DNA from: Mycolicibacterium llatzerense
Lineage (GTDB): Bacteria; Actinomycetota; Actinomycetes; Mycobacteriales; Mycobacteriaceae
Length of the DNA: 64,000 nt
Reading direction: 5' to 3'
NCBI RefSeq assembly: GCF_000878195.1
Contig: NZ_JXST01000028.1
Span: 25,839-89,838, forward strand
Positions within the stretch are counted from its first letter, which is position 1. Each line of letters opens with the position of its first letter. Below, one piece after another: positions 24,960 through 34,183 of the stretch. A program made the position numbers and the translations under genes. The notes beneath the pieces are model-generated. The model saw nothing but the letters and a program-made list of their open reading frames with translations, searched no databases and was not told the origin of the DNA.

Positions 24960-26281
24960 TGACGACATCGCACGCCTATCCTGGGCCGATGACCATCGGG
25001 CCGCAGCCACGTCGCGCTGTCATCGACGCCGCGTGGCGCGAGATCGGGCCCGGTCTCGAACTCCTGAGCAGCCCCGACGGAGGCCCGCTGAGCCGCGCGG
25101 TGAAGCGCATCATCGATCCGCTGGTACTCCGGCTGCGGGCGCACCCCGAGTACTCGGCACCCGTGGTCGCCGCGGATATCGCGGACGAGATGCGCCAGAT
25201 CATCTTCGACCACGCGGATCAGTTGCGCGCTGCGGCACAGTGGTTCGCGCTACTGAAGGCGCAGCGCCGGCGCGACCGCATCACCACCGGGAACGCGCAA
25301 GAACTCTACTTCCCGGTGTGCTTCGAGCTGGCCGCCACCAGAGGCGAACCTGGACAAGATGATTCACCCGTCGTGGTGGAGGCACTGCGCGACGTGCACG
25401 GCGACCGGGACCGCACCGCCGTGGAGCGGCTGCACGAGTACCTCGCCGATCCCGCAGTGCTGGAGACGTTGTCGCGTCAACTCGACGCCGGCTGGGACGA
25501 CGTTCGGGCCGGAAGCGAGCCGTCCGCGCCATTTCTCGCCGGGCTGACGACGGTGCTCGGTCCGTCCGGCGGTCACAACGCCGATGCCGCCCGGCAGCGG
25601 GTCTGGACCGCATTGGTCGGTGACACCACCCCGTACAACTTCGGCGCTCGGATGCGAGACGCCTCGGCCGCCGCGCCCTGGTCGGTCGACCAGATCGGAT
25701 TGTGCGCTACCGCACCACAATCGAAGCCGACGGTCGCGGGTTCCCGCGTGGCAGAACGTCCGCTGGACCGCAGCATCGTCGACCGCGTCCGGGCGACGCT
25801 GCGGCGTGCCCTCGACCGCGACGAGCTGCCTGACCTGTCGACGTTGTGCGCCGAAGAGGCGGACCGCGCGGCCTCGCCATGGGGGCTATTGGCAGAGGAC
25901 AACCAGGCCACCATGGTCGCCGGCATCGAGATCGGGGTGGACCTGGCACCGCTCGAGGTGAACCACCCGACCCGCTACCACCTGTCGGGCCAGATTCAGG
26001 CCCGGCTCCGCAAGGAGGCGTACGTGCTGCATGCCCGCAGGTACCTGACCGATGGCGGCCCCGTCCATCCACGGCAGCAGCAGGTGGTGGACGACCTCGC
26101 GGCGTTCGTCCGCCCCTATGTCTCTCGGCTGTGGGCACGACTGCACGGGCGTGACGTCTGGCAGGAATCCTGCGGCGATGCCGGCGAGGTGCGCGGCCTC
26201 TTGGACGGGGTCGCCCGATCGGTGAGCCTCGATCACCGCCAGCGCATCAAGGCGATGCTGGAATTGGAGGCGACAGGGTGA
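24959..26281 (+). CDS. Unknown protein, third gene of the CHAT operon
   Basis: I do not recognise this 440-residue protein. It is soluble, charged and mainly helical, with long amphipathic helices (VVAADIADEMRQIIFDHADQ, HLSGQIQARLRKEAYVLHAR, QQQVVDDLAAFVRPYVSRLW). The middle (residues 230-260) is less ordered. No nucleotide-binding loop, nuclease or membrane motif is visible. Its ATG overlaps the CHAT stop (TGATG) and its own stop overlaps the next start, so it is made in step with the protease. It could be a scaffold, inhibitor or substrate of the protease; nothing in the sequence decides. Confidence 0.7.
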   Translation: MTTSHAYPGPMTIGPQPRRAVIDAAWREIGPGLELLSSPDGGPLSRAVKRIIDPLVLRLRAHPEYSAPVVAADIADEMRQIIFDHADQLRAAAQWFALLKAQRRRDRITTGNAQELYFPVCFELAATRGEPGQDDSPVVVEALRDVHGDRDRTAVERLHEYLADPAVLETLSRQLDAGWDDVRAGSEPSAPFLAGLTTVLGPSGGHNADAARQRVWTALVGDTTPYNFGARMRDASAAAPWSVDQIGLCATAPQSKPTVAGSRVAERPLDRSIVDRVRATLRRALDRDELPDLSTLCAEEADRAASPWGLLAEDNQATMVAGIEIGVDLAPLEVNHPTRYHLSGQIQARLRKEAYVLHARRYLTDGGPVHPRQQQVVDDLAAFVRPYVSRLWARLHGRDVWQESCGDAGEVRGLLDGVARSVSLDHRQRIKAMLELEATG

Positions 26282-27351
26282 AACTCACTGTCGATTCAGG
26301 ATTGTGGGCGTTGGGGTCCGAGGTCGACGCACCGCCTGAGGTGGCGGTGCTCGAGGTCAGCGGCGCCGTGCTGGCGTGGACGATCCACGAGCCCGCACAG
26401 GTGCTGCGGATTACCTTCACGGACCTGCCCGCCGCGGACTGGTTGTGGCGGTTGGTCGGGGAGGCCGGCCACGTGGCGGTGGTCGCTGCCGCCGCGGCAG
26501 CTGCTACCGACGGCGGCAACGACGTCGACCTTGCCGATGTGCTACCGCTGCCCGAACCCCTTGCCGCCCTTCGCCGTCTGGCCGTCGGGCACTGGCTGCG
26601 CCGGTGGTGGCCGGCCAGCGCCCGCGACGGCATCGCCCCGCTCGATGCCGCGGTGCTCGATGCCGAGGTGGCGCTGTCGACGGCGGCGCTGGAGGACTAC
26701 TTCACCCAGGACACCTTGGACTCGGACATCGCCGGACTGCTGGAGCCGCACCGTCGGATGCTGTCGGGCCTGGCCGCCGCGGGTGATCCGCGGGTGCTCG
26801 ACCTGGTCCGCGGCTGCGTCAGCCTCGCCGACGAATCTGGGCTGGGCGACTGGTCGGAAGTCCTTGCGGCACAGGCGCTGCCGCGGCAGGACGACTATGC
26901 GCTCGCTGCTGGACAACCCGGTGCGGGAGACGACGGCGCCATCGCGAGCGGCGTCGCATCGGTCTCGTGGACCGCGGTGCCACCGCGGATATTCGACGCT
27001 GCCGAACGCACCATCGACTGGTCTGTGCAGGCGCGTGACGGCGCGGTCGTCGCCGATATCCGCGTCGCGACAATCGGTTCCGCGGACGGGATAGCGGTGC
27101 GTCTGGACTCGGGTTCGATCACCGGTGACGGCACGCTCGACATCGACGGAAACGCCACCCTGCCGTTGCCGGCCACCGAAACCCAAGCGTGGGGCCACGA
27201 TTGGACCGGAACCACGGTCGCCATCGGTGCCGACAGCGGCGAGACGGAAGCGGTTCGCGACCGGGTCCGGCGTTACGTGCGCACCCGGCTCACGGTACCC
27301 GGCCCCGATGCGTACCTGGCCGAGATCCTGGCCGCCGAAGCCGACTACTAG
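26278..27351 (+). CDS. Unknown protein, last gene of the CHAT operon
   Basis: The 357-residue protein starts at a GTG that overlaps the preceding stop by 4 bp. I do not recognise a family. The N-terminal 60 residues are beta-rich (LTVDSGLWALGSEV, VAVLEVSGAVLAWTI). Residues 65-200 are helical with a Trp/Arg-rich stretch (VGHWLRRWWPA). Residues 225-320 form another beta-rich domain (SVSWTAVPPRIFDAAERTID, VADIRVATIGSADG, GTLDIDGNATLPLP). A two-domain beta/alpha/beta layout suits a recognition or effector-adaptor role, but this is only inference. The gene ends 4 bp from the convergent esterase gene. Confidence 0.7.
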   Translation: MKLTVDSGLWALGSEVDAPPEVAVLEVSGAVLAWTIHEPAQVLRITFTDLPAADWLWRLVGEAGHVAVVAAAAAAATDGGNDVDLADVLPLPEPLAALRRLAVGHWLRRWWPASARDGIAPLDAAVLDAEVALSTAALEDYFTQDTLDSDIAGLLEPHRRMLSGLAAAGDPRVLDLVRGCVSLADESGLGDWSEVLAAQALPRQDDYALAAGQPGAGDDGAIASGVASVSWTAVPPRIFDAAERTIDWSVQARDGAVVADIRVATIGSADGIAVRLDSGSITGDGTLDIDGNATLPLPATETQAWGHDWTGTTVAIGADSGETEAVRDRVRRYVRTRLTVPGPDAYLAEILAAEADY

Positions 27352-27355
27352 ACCG

Positions 27356-28735
27356 TCACCGGCGAGCGGCCTCGACCGTCACCGCCGGCGCCGTCGCGCC
27401 GGGCAGCGGCAACCACGCAACGCCGGGTGTGCCGACCTGTCCGGCCAGCCACGGCAGCGCGGCGGTGAACGCTTGCGCGGCGTACGGCCAGTCGTGCTTG
27501 CCCGGTCGTTCCACCACCGCGCACCGGATGCCACGGGCGCTGCCCAGCCCGCACAACGAATGTGCCGCAACGGTTTGTGCGGGCAGCGGCCCCCGGGAGA
27601 GCTCAGGTCCGTTGATGTCGTACCAGGCGGCGATGTCGTTGTACGAAGTTCGGGACATCACCGTCATCGGGTCCCAGTCGGCGTATTTGGCAGTGCTGCC
27701 ACCGAACAGACGCGCGATGGTCTGGGGCCGGTCGCCTGCGTTGGGGGCGATATCCCCGGCGATGTCCTGGAATGCGCTGAACAGGTCGGGATGCATGACG
27801 GTCAGATCCACCGCGCAGGTGCCGCCCATCGACCAGCCGACGATGCCGCGGTTGCGACGGTCGTTGCTGACGCCGTACGTGGCGGTCATGAACGGCAACA
27901 CGTCCTTGATGAGGTGATCGGCGGAGTTGCCGCGCGGTCCGTTGACGCATTCGGTGTCGTTGTTGAACGCGCCACCGGGATCGACGAAAACCAGGACCGG
28001 GGCATTGCCCTGGTGAGCGGCCGCGAAGTCATCGACGGTCTTGATCGCATTGCCGGCTCGCAGCCAGTCGGCCGGCGTGTTGAATTCGCCGCCGATCATC
28101 ATCAGCAACGGCAGCCGCGGCGCCGGGTTGCTGGCGAACCACGCCGGCGGCAGGTAGACGTACTCGTCGCGATGTTTGAATCCCGATGCCGCCGAGCCTG
28201 TTTCGACCTGGACGACGGACCCCTTGTGGGGTATCTGACGCGCCTTCTGCATCGCCGCCACGGTCTCGGGCCGCGTCTGGTTGGGCACCGGCGCCGAGTT
28301 GACCTGTTCCCATGCGGTGTCGAGGTTGGGGAAGTACCCGACCCAGGCGTTCAGCGCCAGCCCCGTGGACAGCACGCACAGCGGTACCGAGATGACCGCC
28401 AGGCCGCGACGCCACCAGCGGGTGGCCCGCCAGCCGACGATCAGCAGCACTGCCGCAGCGCTCGTGACCGCAGTCCATACCAGCAGCTGGGTCGGCGCGG
28501 GTTCGTCAGACCAGCCCTGCGATGCGACGACCCAGCGCGCGGCGGCGGTCAGCGCCACCCCGAGGGCGACAGCTGCAGGTAACCAGACGGTGCGCCACCG
28601 GCGGTTGCGCCAGCCGACTGCGAAGACCAGCACCGCCACCGCGAGGGCCTGGACGGTGTACGGCAGCCAGCCGTGCGTCAACGAAATATGTTGCTCGGCA
28701 TAGAGGCTGGCAGTCGTTGCCCCGATCGTCACCAC
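27356..28735 (-). CDS. Membrane-anchored alpha/beta-hydrolase (esterase), Rv1639c-like
   Basis: About 459 residues from the GTG chosen; an in-frame TTG 78 bases upstream or a TTG 54 bases downstream are alternatives. Four membrane helices fill the first 150 residues (e.g. TVQALAVAVLVFAVGW, VWLPAAVALGVALTAAARWV). The rest is an esterase D/mycolyltransferase-like alpha/beta hydrolase outside the membrane. The nucleophile serine lies in GIVGWSMGGTCAVD and the catalytic His in PGKHDWPYA. It follows lysX on the same strand by about 100 bases. By position and size it corresponds to M. tuberculosis Rv1639c. Cell-envelope lipid or ester processing is plausible. Confidence 0.8.
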   Translation of the reverse strand: MVTIGATTASLYAEQHISLTHGWLPYTVQALAVAVLVFAVGWRNRRWRTVWLPAAVALGVALTAAARWVVASQGWSDEPAPTQLLVWTAVTSAAAVLLIVGWRATRWWRRGLAVISVPLCVLSTGLALNAWVGYFPNLDTAWEQVNSAPVPNQTRPETVAAMQKARQIPHKGSVVQVETGSAASGFKHRDEYVYLPPAWFASNPAPRLPLLMMIGGEFNTPADWLRAGNAIKTVDDFAAAHQGNAPVLVFVDPGGAFNNDTECVNGPRGNSADHLIKDVLPFMTATYGVSNDRRNRGIVGWSMGGTCAVDLTVMHPDLFSAFQDIAGDIAPNAGDRPQTIARLFGGSTAKYADWDPMTVMSRTSYNDIAAWYDINGPELSRGPLPAQTVAAHSLCGLGSARGIRCAVVERPGKHDWPYAAQAFTAALPWLAGQVGTPGVAWLPLPGATAPAVTVEAARR

Positions 28736-28841
28736 GCCAGGGTGACTCGCAAAGCTGGGAGCCTCCTGTGTGCCACCTTGGTGCGGACGGCCCTCACCTG
28801 GAGGTTCCAGCAAACACCCGAACCGAAGATTCGGCCGCTGT

Positions 28842-31800
28842 TCACCGAGGCTTCGCGAGGGGGAACGGCAGGGTCTCGCGGATGCTGCGACCGGTGATCA
28901 GCATGACCACGCGGTCGACGCCCATACCCAGACCACCCGTCGGCGGCATCGCGTATTCCATGGCCTGCAGGAAGTCCTCATCCAGTTCCATGGCCTCGGG
29001 ATCGCCGCCGGAGGCCAGCAGCGACTGTTCCTCGAGTCGCCGGCGCTGTTCCACCGGATCGGTCAGCTCGCTGTATGCGGTGCCGAGCTCGACACCCCAG
29101 GCCACCAGGTCCCAACGTTCGGCGACGCCCGGAATGCTGCGGTGCGGCCGAGTCAGGGGCGAAACCGAGGTGGGGAAGTCCTTGTAGAACGTCGGTGCCT
29201 CGGTGCGGTCTTCGACGAGGTGCTCGTACAGCTCCAGCACGATCGCGCCGGCATCCCAGTGGCTGCGGTACGGGATCGTGGCGGCGTCGCACAGCTTGCG
29301 CAGGGTCGCCACGTCGGTTTCCGGGGTGACGGGCTCGCCCAGCGCCTCGGACACCGCGTCGTGCACGGTCTTGACGGGCCACACTCCCGAAATGTCAACG
29401 GGCGTAAGGCTGCCGTCCGGACCCGGCCGCATGACGACCTGAGCGCCATTGGCCGCCGCCGCGGCGTTCTGGATGATCTCCCGGCAGCCGTCGATCCAGA
29501 CGTTGTAGTCGGCGTGTGCCTGATACGCCTCCAGCAGGGTGAACTCGGGGTTGTGGCTGAAGTCCACCCCCTCGTTGCGGAAGGCGCGGCCAAGCTCGAA
29601 GACGCGCTCGACACCGCCCACGCACAGCCGCTTCAGGTACAGCTCGGGCGCGATGCGCAGGTACAGATCCAGGTCGTAGGCGTTGATGTGGGTCTCGAAC
29701 GGACGGGCGTTCGCGCCGCCGTGGATCTGCTGCAGGATCGGGGTCTCGACCTCCAGGAATCCCTTGCCCACCAACGTTTCCCGGATGGCGTGCAGCACGC
29801 GGCTGCGGGCGGTGATCAACTCTCGCGACTCGGTGTTGATGGCCAGATCCAGATATCGGGTGCGGACGCGGGCCTCGGGGTCAGTCAGGCCCTTCCACTT
29901 GTCGGGCAGCGGACGCAGGCACTTGCCGATCAAGCGCCAGTTGTGCGCCAGCACCGACACCGTGCCGTTGCGGCTGGCGCCCATGACGCCGGTGACCTCG
30001 ATCAGGTCGCCGAGGTCGATCGCCCCGGTGAACTCCGCCACGGTGCTGTCCGTCAGGAGTGAATTGTCCAGCAGCAGTTGGACTTCGCCGGACCAGTCGC
30101 GCAGTTGGGCGAAGAGCACACCGCCGTAATCGCGCAGCCGCAGCACGCGACCGGCGACGCAGACCACGGTGTCCGCGGCGGATTCCACTGCTTCGGCGAC
30201 CGTGTGGCTCGGTGCCTGCCCCACGGGGTAGGCGTCAATGCCGCCCGCCTGCAACGCCTCCAGCTTGGCCATCCGGACCCGTACCTGGTCGGGCAGACGG
30301 CGCGCGTCGGTGGTGTCGGACGCCGCTGCTGCCAGGTCGGCCACATCAGGAGCGCTGCCGTCGGCATGCAGCCGTCCCGACTCGACCAGATTCTTGGGAG
30401 CCGCGGTGTGATGGCCGGTGTGGGGTTGTTCGTCGCGCCGGGAGAATGGCAACACCAGGAAGCCCTCGGCGATCACCGACGCGACCCCGACGCGCGGGAT
30501 CAGCCGCGCGTCCTCGTAGCAGGCGTAGCGGGGAACCCATTCGGGCAGGTACTTCATGTTGGAGCGGTACAGCGTCTCCAGCTGCCACCACCGGGAGAAG
30601 AAGATCAGCAGCGCGCGCCACAGCCGCAGGATCGGGCCGGCGCCGAGCTGCGACCCCTGCTCGAATGCCGACCGGAACATCGCGAAGTTCAGCGAAATCC
30701 GGGTGACGCCAATCTCTTCCGAGCGCTGGCACAGCTCGCTGACCATCAGCTCGATGGTGCCGTTGGGGGATGCGGGGGAGCGGCGCATCAGGTCAAGCGA
30801 CACCCCGTTGTTGCCCCACGGCACCAGGGACAGCATGGCGACGACCTGGCCGTCACCTTGCACGGCTTCCACCAGCAGGCAGTCCCCGTCGGCGGGGTCC
30901 CCGAGTCGTCCGAGCGCCATCGAGAAGCCGCGTTCGGTCTCGGTATCGCGCCACGCGTCGGTGTGCGTGATCACCTGGGCCATCTCGTCGGCGCTGATGT
31001 CGCGGTGCCGGCGCATCCGCACCGCCAGTCCGGCCCGGCGGGCGCGGGTGACGGCCTGCCGCACGGCACGCATGTCGGGCCCGGACAGCTTGAACTGGTC
31101 GGGATACAGGATCGCCTCGTCGCCCAGCTGCAGGGCGTTGAGCCCGCCCTGGCGATAGGCCTCGGCGCCGGTCGAGCTGGCGCCCATCACGCCCGGTGCC
31201 CAGCCGTAGGTCTGGCACAGGGCCAGCCAGGCGTCGATGGCGGCCGGCCAGGCCCGCGGGTCGCCGACGGGATCGCCACTGGCCAGGCAGACGCCTACCT
31301 CGACCCGGTAGGTGATGGCCGCGCGGCCGTTGGGCGCGAACACCACCGCCTTGTCGCGGCGGGTGGCGAAGTAGCCCAGTGAGTCGTTCTTGCCCCACAG
31401 CTCGAGCAGCCCGCGGATGGCGGACTCGTCCTCGCCGGTGAGGGCGTTCTCGGCGCGCTGGGACTGGAACAGCACGATCGCCGCGACCATCAGCGCCACC
31501 GCGCCGAACAGGCCGAACAGCGCATTGAGCAATGCGTGCGGATGGCCACCCTCGAACGCTTCCTTGCCGACCGCGGCGAAACCGCTGACTCGGTTCACCG
31601 CGTAGGCCAGCCGGTAGTCAGGGTCCAGCGGGGGCCGGCCGGGGAACATCTCCAGCAGGCCCCAGGCCAGCAGGATGCCGACGGCCATGCCTGCGACGAG
31701 GGTCAGGGCCGCCTTGAGCAGCGCCCCGCGACGGACCTTGGCCCAGAACTGATTGCGCGACAGCAGCAGGACGACGATGACGCTGATGTGGAACACCAGG

Positions 31801-32174
31801 CCGATCGCCTCGCCGAGGTCCCGCATCACGGTCAGGTCGACCACCGAGAGGTTGCCGGACAGCAGGCCGTAGATGTTCCAGCCGATGTGGCCGACCATGT
31901 AGATCAGCAAAATCCACCAGGCGATCCGCTTGCGCGCCGCGAGTGCGGCGGCCAGCAGCACCAACACGAACGACCAGGCGAAGCTGGTGTCCGGGAAGTT
32001 GAACAGGTAGTCGTTGACGAACTCGCGGGGGATGTGGATCATCCACCGGATCAGCGGCGACAAGCTGGCGAACAGCGCCAGCGTCGCGACGACACCGACG
32101 GTCCAGCCGGCGGCGGCCGGAACCCACCCCAATGTCGTCGGGCGCTGTTGTGGTCTGCTCGACGTCAACGTCAT
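28842..32174 (-). CDS. lysX: LysX, bifunctional lysyl-tRNA synthetase / phosphatidylglycerol lysyltransferase
   Basis: The 1110-residue protein makes lysyl-phosphatidylglycerol, which lowers surface negative charge and gives resistance to cationic peptides. The N-terminal 270 residues have seven or so membrane helices. An MprF-type DUF2156 transferase domain follows (residues about 280-570, e.g. RISLNFAMFRSAFEQG). The C-terminal 500 residues are a class II lysyl-tRNA synthetase with an OB-fold (VAGRVLRLRDYGGVLFAQLR), motif 2 FRNEGVDFSHNPEFT and motif 3 GLGMGVDRVVMLI. The start is the ATG of MTLTSS; the frame stays open upstream without homology. The order beside the esterase and infC matches M. 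tuberculosis. Confidence 0.96.
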   Translation of the reverse strand: MTLTSSRPQQRPTTLGWVPAAAGWTVGVVATLALFASLSPLIRWMIHIPREFVNDYLFNFPDTSFAWSFVLVLLAAALAARKRIAWWILLIYMVGHIGWNIYGLLSGNLSVVDLTVMRDLGEAIGLVFHISVIVVLLLSRNQFWAKVRRGALLKAALTLVAGMAVGILLAWGLLEMFPGRPPLDPDYRLAYAVNRVSGFAAVGKEAFEGGHPHALLNALFGLFGAVALMVAAIVLFQSQRAENALTGEDESAIRGLLELWGKNDSLGYFATRRDKAVVFAPNGRAAITYRVEVGVCLASGDPVGDPRAWPAAIDAWLALCQTYGWAPGVMGASSTGAEAYRQGGLNALQLGDEAILYPDQFKLSGPDMRAVRQAVTRARRAGLAVRMRRHRDISADEMAQVITHTDAWRDTETERGFSMALGRLGDPADGDCLLVEAVQGDGQVVAMLSLVPWGNNGVSLDLMRRSPASPNGTIELMVSELCQRSEEIGVTRISLNFAMFRSAFEQGSQLGAGPILRLWRALLIFFSRWWQLETLYRSNMKYLPEWVPRYACYEDARLIPRVGVASVIAEGFLVLPFSRRDEQPHTGHHTAAPKNLVESGRLHADGSAPDVADLAAAASDTTDARRLPDQVRVRMAKLEALQAGGIDAYPVGQAPSHTVAEAVESAADTVVCVAGRVLRLRDYGGVLFAQLRDWSGEVQLLLDNSLLTDSTVAEFTGAIDLGDLIEVTGVMGASRNGTVSVLAHNWRLIGKCLRPLPDKWKGLTDPEARVRTRYLDLAINTESRELITARSRVLHAIRETLVGKGFLEVETPILQQIHGGANARPFETHINAYDLDLYLRIAPELYLKRLCVGGVERVFELGRAFRNEGVDFSHNPEFTLLEAYQAHADYNVWIDGCREIIQNAAAAANGAQVVMRPGPDGSLTPVDISGVWPVKTVHDAVSEALGEPVTPETDVATLRKLCDAATIPYRSHWDAGAIVLELYEHLVEDRTEAPTFYKDFPTSVSPLTRPHRSIPGVAERWDLVAWGVELGTAYSELTDPVEQRRRLEEQSLLASGGDPEAMELDEDFLQAMEYAMPPTGGLGMGVDRVVMLITGRSIRETLPFPLAKPR

Positions 32175-32229
32175 AAGTTCGGACAATATGCGGTGAAACC
32201 TGGGAGTGTCTGCAGAGCCCTGGTCACGG

Positions 32230-32613
32230 CTACCAGACTGGGCCGGTGTACTTCTCGCCCGGACCCTGGCCGGGCTCGTCGGGCGCGACGCTCGCCTCAC
32301 GGAAGGCCAGCTGCAGACTCTTGAGGCCGTCGCGGACCGGGCCGGCGTGCATTCCCAGATACTCGGCGGAGGCCTGAACCAGGCCGGCCAGCGCGGTGAT
32401 GAGGCGACGGGCCTCGTCGAGGTCGCGGTGCGGGCTCTCGTCGGGATCCGCGTCAGCCAGCCCGAGCTTCTCGGCGGCGGCGCTCATCAGCATGACGGCG
32501 GCGCGGGTGATCACCTCGACGGCGGGGATCGCGGCCAGCTCCCGTACCTGGGCTTCCTCAGCTTCGGTCACTGAGTTTGCGGTGGGGTCACTGGTTAGGT
32601 TCGGGTCGGTCAT
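32230..32613 (-). CDS. DUF1844 family protein
   Basis: The 127-residue protein matches DUF1844: an acidic N-terminus, then the helical core VITRAAVMLMSAAAEKLGLA, HRDLDEARRLITALAGLVQA, a pattern conserved in actinobacteria. The C-terminus is Pro/Gly-rich. It is divergent from the infC operon and co-directional with lysX. It is cytosolic with no catalytic residues; function unknown to me. Confidence 0.85.
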   Translation of the reverse strand: MTDPNLTSDPTANSVTEAEEAQVRELAAIPAVEVITRAAVMLMSAAAEKLGLADADPDESPHRDLDEARRLITALAGLVQASAEYLGMHAGPVRDGLKSLQLAFREASVAPDEPGQGPGEKYTGPVW

Positions 32614-32619
32614 GACTGC

Positions 32620-32872
32620 TAGAGTGTCATGCGCGACCGTCCTGGCTTACGTCAGGACAGCAAGTGGAGTCCCACTCCCACCGTCGGCCTCGCGGCTTGA
32701 CGGTCCGGTCACAGGCACATTGTGCCTGTTCTGCGTTGTGCGCAGACGGCGTGAGCCGGGATCGGTCGGCATTGGGCCCTGCTATATGCAGGGCTTTTCT
32801 GTTCATGCGAACAGATGGCCGGGCCGGGTGTGACCTCTACTTAACAAGTACTGGAACAACCCGGGAGGCCCC
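32620..32872 (+). promoter_or_regulatory. Structured mRNA leader of the infC operon with an attenuator-like hairpin
   Basis: TAGAGT at 32620-32625 is a candidate -10. The following 240 bases contain several perfect short hairpins: GTCCTG/CAGGAC, CAGGCAC/GTGCCTG, TCTGCG/CGCAGA. The last, at 32776-32794, is GCCCTGC, loop TATAT, GCAGGGC followed directly by TTTT, the form of an intrinsic terminator placed about 78 bases before the infC start. This suggests premature-termination control of the infC-rpmI-rplT operon, as in other bacteria where L20 or IF3 regulates it. Confidence 0.6.
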
Positions 32873-33472
<600 letters not shown>

Positions 33473-33541
33473 CAGCAGTCGCGATTGCCCGCAGCGGTTC
33501 CCGCCGCCGCGGGCGACCGCTTGGAAAGAAACTGAGGACAC

Positions 33542-33736
33542 ATGCCCAAGGCCAAGACCCACAGTGGCGCATCGAAGCGGTTCCGCAAGACCGGAACCGG
33601 CAAGATCGTGCGCCAGAAGGCCAACCGTCGCCACTTGATGGAGCACAAGGCCACCAAGCGCACCCGTCGTCTCGACGGCCGCGCCGTGGTCGCTGCCAAC
33701 GACACCGCGCGTGTCGCCAAGATGCTGGCCGGCTAG
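33542..33736 (+). CDS. rpmI: 50S ribosomal protein L35
   Basis: The 64-residue basic protein has the L35 signature PKAKTHSGASKRFRKTGTGK and QKANRRHLMEHK. TGAGGA is the ribosome site. It lies between infC and rplT in the usual operon. Confidence 0.98.
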   Translation: MPKAKTHSGASKRFRKTGTGKIVRQKANRRHLMEHKATKRTRRLDGRAVVAANDTARVAKMLAG

Positions 33737-33775
33737 TACAGCCCCGCTACCCGAACGAACGATAGGAACACTCTC

Positions 33776-34165
33776 ATGGCACGCGTGAAGCGCGCACTGA
33801 ACGCTCAGAAGAAGCGGCGCACAGTACTGAAGGCCTCGAAGGGCTACCGTGGGCAGCGCTCGCGGCTCTACCGCAAGGCCAAGGAGCAGCAGCTCCATTC
33901 GTTGACCTACGCCTACCGCGACCGTCGTGCCCGCAAGGGTGACTTCCGGAAGCTGTGGATCACGCGTATCAACGCGGCGGCCCGCGAGAACGGCGTCACC
34001 TACAACCGCCTGATCCAGGGTCTGAAGCTGGCCGGCGTCGAGGTTGACCGCAAGAACCTGTCGGAGATCGCGATCAGCGATCCCGCCGCGTTCACCGCGC
34101 TGGTCGAGGTGGCCAAGGCCGCTCTGCCCGCCGACGTCAACGCTCCGTCCGGAGAGGCTGCCTGA
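33776..34165 (+). CDS. rplT: 50S ribosomal protein L20
   Basis: The 129-residue protein is a complete L20: ARVKRALNAQKKRRTVLKAS, KGYRGQRSRLYRKAKEQQL, WITRINAAARENGVTYNRLI. It binds 23S rRNA early in 50S assembly and in some bacteria represses its own operon through the leader. Its last codons overlap the start region of tsnR and a 9-bp hairpin. Confidence 0.98.
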   Translation: MARVKRALNAQKKRRTVLKASKGYRGQRSRLYRKAKEQQLHSLTYAYRDRRARKGDFRKLWITRINAAARENGVTYNRLIQGLKLAGVEVDRKNLSEIAISDPAAFTALVEVAKAALPADVNAPSGEAA

Positions 34166-34183
34166 GTCTGACTACAGACTCAG
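34162..34183 (+). other. Perfect hairpin at the rplT/tsnR junction
   Basis: CTGAGTCTG, loop ACTA, CAGACTCAG forms a 9-bp stem that covers the rplT stop codon and the apparent CTG start region of tsnR. There is no T-run, so it may damp tsnR translation or act as a weak terminator. Confidence 0.55.

Noticed and set aside
22123..27351. CHAT operon as part of a type III-E CRISPR system
   Set aside because: No repeats, no cas genes and no gRAMP-like protein anywhere in the window.
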